Program-made: the position numbers and the translations under genes
The notes under the pieces: model-generated
Told to the model about the DNA's origin: nothing
The model's input: the letters and a program-made list of their open reading frames with translations, nothing else
Database searches by the model: none
Source of the DNA: Lunularia cruciata
Lineage: Eukaryota; Streptophyta; Marchantiopsida; Lunulariales; Lunulariaceae
NCBI GenBank assembly: GCA_948567375.1
Contig: OX419762.1
Span: 30,210,608 to 30,274,607 of the forward strand
Length of the DNA stretch: 64,000 bases
Reading direction: 5' to 3'
Shown here: piece after piece, positions 58,951-64,000 of the stretch
How positions within the stretch are numbered: the stretch's first letter is position 1
How the letters are laid out: every line of letters starts with the position of its first letter

Positions 58951-61705
58951 AGAGCATGTCTTCTTACCGGAACAGAGTGGGTGGTGGCAGTTTATGTGAA
59001 GCCAGAAACTCCTATGGTAACCGAAAAGATTCCAGTCAGCAAAACAGTTCTGCAGCAGCAACGATAGTGGTGGTAAGTGTTCAAGTTGTGCACATGGCTT
59101 TCACAAACACAATTATTTTGACTCCAAAATCCACTTCCAGGTTCTCTCTAAGTAAAGCCGGGGATCGAGTGGCCATCGCTTGCTTCCAACGCCAGATCAA
59201 TTTCACCTCGGAGAATCCTTGCTACAAAGTGCTCTCCATCGACCCCATAGTCCATTTGAACTCAGATCTTGGTGCTTATTCTTCACTCTTCAGAAATACA
59301 TAGCTTTATGCGTGTACAAGAACCACTTTTACATTCTAGAATACATTCTTCACGCAACACTTGGAACGTAAGAATATGAGATAGCCTCTATTGCCACACC
59401 ACCTACGCTTCCAAATTGGTGCATGTAGGCCGGTTTCCAAACTGCAGTCCGTATTTGTACTTCGTCCATACCAGTACGGACGTATTGGTATAGACGTCCT
59501 TCTCGTTGCGGGCCAGTACCGATACGTCGACGTGAGTCATCATCCGGCCTTGGAAAGTTTCGGGACCCGCATGTGTACAAATTCCGGTAACGGCCAGACG
59601 CATTATGTAGACGGCAGAAACAGGAGGCCAAACTGCAGGCGCGTCGTGTGATTTGTCCGGTGCCTGCCTGACGCGTTTCGTTGACGGGGAAAGCAGAAGA
59701 AGAGGTTCACAGCACAGAGGTTCTACTTGGCGATCATTTGGGGATCGCTGCAAAATTGGGGAACCTATGGAGTATATTGCAAGTGAAAGAAGAGCACTCA
59801 CTGGGACTTCAGTGTGCTACACATATGGAATCCCGTGAAACATTTTGTGCCCAAAATCAGTGGTTGCGGCAGGGATCCGTCAAGGATTCAGTAGATAATT
59901 TTTGTTGGAATACTCTCCCAGAACAAATGCGGATGTGACAGTGACAAGGGAGCAGTCGATGTCTCTGCTGCAGCTGATGCATCATGATTGTTGTAAAACA
60001 TGCTCTTCATACATGTTATTCGAAGGGAATGGAAAGAAGCTACCCAGGTTTACTTCTCATTTTGGAAATGAGTTGCCCGCTTTTCAGTAAAACATTTGAG
60101 GGGTTGAAGTGTTAAGCGGACCCTTCAGACTAGATAAAGGAACTGAATTATTACGGATGCTGAATGTTGCAATGGAGGTATTTTCTTATTCAATTTAGTT
60201 CTAGGGATTGATTCTCCACTAAATGGGACTGGCTTTCCACTTCAGAGAGATCGGAAATTCCAATTCAGTCAGTAATGGCTTATAAGTCAATAGTAAGCTA
60301 ACAGAAGTACTTGACTCAAAGTAATGTGCCTTAATACCTTAACCTCTCTTATAAGCTACTACGTTTCCGCTTTCGAAAAGTACAATGACTTGAAATTGTT
60401 GTTATCTATCTATTTCACATCTTGGTGATCTGTTTTCTATTAGCTTTTGAAAACTTTTTCGTTATTTCACAGAAATACCTTTGAGTGTTACTTTAATTTG
60501 AAAACGAATATGGAAACCCAACAAAGTTTGATTGCAGAATATCAACTGATACCAAAGACACATAAAAAGGGACGGATGGAGTACTCTAATTGCAAGTAAT
60601 CATGCTGATTGCAAACTTTTTAGATATTGAGGATTGACAATCGAGGACCACCATATCTACTTAATGGGTCGGATCTGTCGTTTGCACCAAGATAGGATAC
60701 TTTTTTGGAGTCGGAAAGATAGTCAAACGAACAAAAAGTATTGGGAACTATTAACGGTATTTGCAATATGTTAAAGTTTTGATTTTACAAAGTAAAAGTC
60801 ATGATCATTACATAATGGGAAATGTATAGCTGACTTCCTCTCCCAGATCTCAACAAGATCGAAGTCTTATGGAAGTCTCACAAGAAAAGAGTCACTCAGT
60901 CCAGCTAGTGGGGGTTCGACCGTAGTTCATCACTCGGCTCTTTCGCCACTTGTGGGTCTATTGCTGTAAGTTAATGGTTTGGTAGGTTTGCATATCCTTA
61001 TCTTCGAACAGTCGAACACCTTCATTCTATTCATTTTGAAGATTTGACGGAGTTCTCCCGGTGCATAGGACAGTCCCTTTCCAGACTCGGTGGGAATCTC
61101 GAACCTTATTCACATTTCAATCCATGCATGATCGTGAAAATGATCATCAGAGATACATTGCGTACTCAAAAGGAGGAAAGAAACTTGCGAATCTCAATCG
61201 AGGGGGCTTTAAAAGTTCTTGACGTCTTCACAAGGAAAGAATATAATGCATACCCCCTTCCCGCCGGGCCGATCTAGAAGCGGTAATGGGATTTCTACAA
61301 GTTAGGACTACAAGGAACCGGCAATTGAGGCTCAAAAGAGGAAGAACATATGGGCTGAACCACTTACTGCGCCACTGCAGAACAGTGCTCCCACAAGTCT
61401 TGGAGGACATATCATCTCTAGATTCCGTGGGTAGACATCTACAGTCTTTACTCACATCCAGCTGGTGATTTTTCCTGTGACAGTACACGTTGGGCAGTAA
61501 TTTCCTCTCTCTAATGTGCTTAAGAGATATATTAAGCCTAGATTCTCAAGCGAGCACCAATAAGTACCCCACTGACTTAGATTTGCCTCAAAATGGACCG
61601 GAAGGGAATGCACCAGCTAGAGACTGTGTTGTAAGTACTAGAGAGGGACATGACAATGTCATACTACAAAGGTAAACACCGTTAGAGTAAGTAGACACTT
61701 GAAAA
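58951..61705. other. Intergenic, CpG-containing, no gene recognised
   Basis: Overlapping short frames on both strands between 59350 and 59940 (for example plus 59391-59651, minus 59403-59801) show no known motif; the CpG-rich composition alone keeps them open. 60100-61000 is AT-rich. The 77-codon frame at 61044-61277 is unrecognised. Confidence 0.45.
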
Positions 61706-64000
61706 TAGCGACAGAGGATAACAAGGAGGGGAGACCCATGAAGCCCGGTCAAGCATAAAATATTAAAGGTAAAATGGTGCTATATAGTATAAGTATGAGA
61801 AATCTATAATATTACACATAAGATATCTGAACTACACAAATTTTATGGTTTATATACTAGTGAAGTAACCTAAGATACTTCACCTAATGTAATTGCTCTC
61901 CCATGGATTGTATTGGCCAATATGCCATGTATAGCAGTGGACATGCAATATCTAAAGGGGAAAAAGGTGACCACATAGAACTCAAAAAGGATGGGAAGAC
62001 CACATCAAGCTGTACAAGCAGAGACAAAAGAGGTAAAATGGAGTTAGGCCCCAATAGTATTGATATGAGAAATCTGCGGTACCGCACCGAGCATATCTGA
62101 GCAATATCTAAAGTAGATTATGAATTAGTAAAGTGAGAGTGGTACCTCTTGATGTCTACTATGATAGACTCTCATGTACTTGGCAAATATGTCAAACTAG
62201 ATATCCATCATTCCATATAACTCCAAGGCTAGAGGAACAAAAGGTGACCTTGTTACATGCTCAAATATTTGGAAACCTTTGCTATTATTGCTTTGCTTGC
62301 CACCCATCCAAGAGGATGTATAATCACACATTCCAAAGTTGCATTGTGTGTAGAATGTGGAAACATAATTTGCTATTGTCACTTGATTGTCTCGGACCAA
62401 ATACAAACCTGCACAACCTCATGTTGTCTATCAACACTCCCTCCAAGTGAGGTATCCACTCTCTCATGAAAAGACATACACTTTATCTTTGATGACATAA
62501 GGTGTAGCTATTCTTTGTTCTCCAAAAGGAAACCAAGACATAGGACCCTATTATATCTAGAGCAGTATTACACTTACAAATGAGTAATGAAGATGCAGAT
62601 GGATGGACCAAACCTAGGCAGAACCTCATTGATGTAGCAAAATTAGCTAGTGAAATTTAGAATACCCTAATGCACTATTGAGCTAGGGTCCATGCTTGTA
62701 TTGTTGCTAGAGTAACAACAAAGACGTGCTCTTGTAGCCTAAGATATGGATAAATCAACTAAGAGAGAATGTAGCACATGTTGAAATTCTCTATCCATCA
62801 AGGAAGACTACATACATTTGGTCCAATCAAAAGGCAAGGAGGCAAAGAATGCAAGTGCATCTCATGCATCTGGAGATAAGCCGCGTCTTTACTATTGCAA
62901 TAGCACATGGAGATAAAAAGATCACTCCTTTACTTTGATTTCATACATATCCAAGATTGGCATGTCAGCAATCACAAAACAAGACAAAAGTTGAGGTGCA
63001 AAGAGAGCCCAACTACTTAAAAATGCTACAAGTGCCATCTCTTCCATAGATAATAGATATACTCTTCCATATGAGATTGGTAGAGATGTTTGTATATGTG
63101 TCAAATTCCTTACCACACACTCAAATGTCCTTGGTCTAAAGATATCACTAAAGACTATCATGATCTTTCTATCAAAAGCGCTCAACTATGATGGGAAGGT
63201 TGGAGAAGAGGGAACCATGCAATAAGTAAGTTTTTTGATGAGCAATATTAAAGAAAAGTATACCAAAGAAGAAGGTCATCAACATGAAGAACATCCTTTA
63301 CAAGTGCAACGTCTAAGAAGCATGTGATAAGTCATTGAAACTTTATGATACTCCAAGGATGAGTAGGCTGCGTAGGCCTTCTATAGATGTGATATATTCC
63401 TTTGGAAGTGAGGAGGGATAACTAGAGGGGACCATGCTCTGCACTTTGACACTTGACTTTCAAGTTTACAAGATGAAACTTGGTATTCAAGTGGTCAAAG
63501 ACCTACCTAATCCAATCTACCAAGCCTAGGATGTGTATATCATCTACCTAGGAGGAAAAGATATAACCTATCATGGTCAAAGTAGTAGATAAGAAAGCTA
63601 AAAAGTGAGCCATGACAAATAAGAGCCTCCCTAAAGGATCTCATTGTCAAATACCAACAAACAATTGAAAAATAGTGAACTCTTCCTATGAGAAACACTA
63701 CTAATAATAAAGAAAGGAAAGAGAACCATATAAGAACCACATACAAGGAAATAGAGTTGCCAAGGATATTTTTGCCTCATTAAGCTTTTTAAAGATGGAT
63801 GCACGTGAGATGATATTAAAAAATTCCACTTGTAGTACAACCTCCTCTATATGGATATCTAGAAATATTCTAATACTTAGAAGATATAGCTTCATACACA
63901 TCTTGATGTAGCAACTCCAAATTGATGTGGAATAAGGTGCTACTGGAAGTAAGAACAATGCTAAAGGATAATGGTCTAGCTAACAAGATGTAAAAGGACC
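61706..64000 (-). mobile_element. Third non-LTR copy, minus strand, cut by the window edge
   Basis: The 3' terminus is at about 61706 (diverged TAGCGACAGAGGATAACAAG), followed by the 3' UTR, endonuclease region (62300-62450), CCHC region (about 62560-62640) and RT (about 63100-64000). The window ends at the equivalent of position 6890 of the plus copy. Interrupted at 61958-62100 by a younger fragment of the same family. Degraded by stops and indels; the frames inside it are fragments. Confidence 0.85.
61945..62113 (-). mobile_element. 143-bp 3'-end insertion of the same family, 13-bp TSD
   Basis: The perfect direct repeat GCAATATCTAAAG lies at 61945-61957 and 62101-62113. Between them, 61958-62100 is a minus-strand copy of the last about 143 bp of the element, better preserved than its host copy. 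Removing it and one repeat makes the host copy collinear with the plus-strand element. A clear young insertion into an older relative. Confidence 0.9.

Noticed and set aside
59391-59801. Overlapping frames on both strands that might be a gene
   Set aside because: Open on several frames at once because of composition; no motif, no splice pattern.
1-64000. CRISPR arrays, rRNA genes, organelle DNA insertions
   Set aside because: No regularly spaced identical repeats, no rRNA-like blocks and no organelle gene sequence were recognised.

Overview
The window looks like nuclear DNA of a land plant. Evidence: many-exon genes with GT-AG introns, a plastid-type RidA with an N-terminal extension, an ARG1-type DnaJ protein, and abundant decayed retrotransposons. 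The repeat families (a non-LTR element with a restriction-like endonuclease, and a Ty3/Gypsy element carrying a cytosine methyltransferase) are unlike the usual flowering-plant set, so a bryophyte or other non-flowering lineage is my guess; the species cannot be named from the sequence.

Layout. 1-34.5 kb is repeat-dominated and CpG-poor. 1-16.3 kb holds relics of two related LTR-type elements that share a coiled-coil ORF and show no pol, with a full-length (about 3.5 kb) R2/NeSL-like non-LTR retrotransposon at 5568-9093 between them. 16.3-20.9 kb is AT-rich and includes a recent 515-bp tandem duplication. 20.9-34.5 kb is a nest: a minus-strand copy of the same non-LTR element is split by a 9.5-kb Gypsy element (23124-32645). 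34.5-61.7 kb is a CpG-richer, gene-bearing island. It has an intact 11-exon DnaJ gene (40086-44598), an intact 6-exon chloroplast-type RidA gene (49908-52143) and a frameshifted 5' fragment of an ammonium transporter (54936-55500). 61.7-64 kb returns to repeats, with a third minus-strand copy of the non-LTR element running off the edge.

Most notable. In the Gypsy element one reading frame runs from the aspartic protease through a C5 cytosine DNA methyltransferase-like domain into reverse transcriptase. After integrase, where chromoviruses carry a chromodomain, the polyprotein ends in a PHD finger. The element would therefore have encoded both a DNA-methylation writer and a histone-tail reader. 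This copy is dead: many in-frame stops (largely TAG where Gln is expected, and TGA), several frameshifts and a damaged integrase. Its ends are also odd, with LTR segments in the order expected of a circularly permuted two-LTR circle.

The non-LTR family is active-looking in a different way. A 69-bp and a 143-bp fragment of its extreme 3' end are inserted with perfect 15-bp and 13-bp target-site duplications, which pins down the 3' end and suggests a compact 3' hairpin used in priming. The host genes look unrelated to each other: a cytoskeleton or membrane-associated J-protein and a plastid metabolite-repair enzyme.
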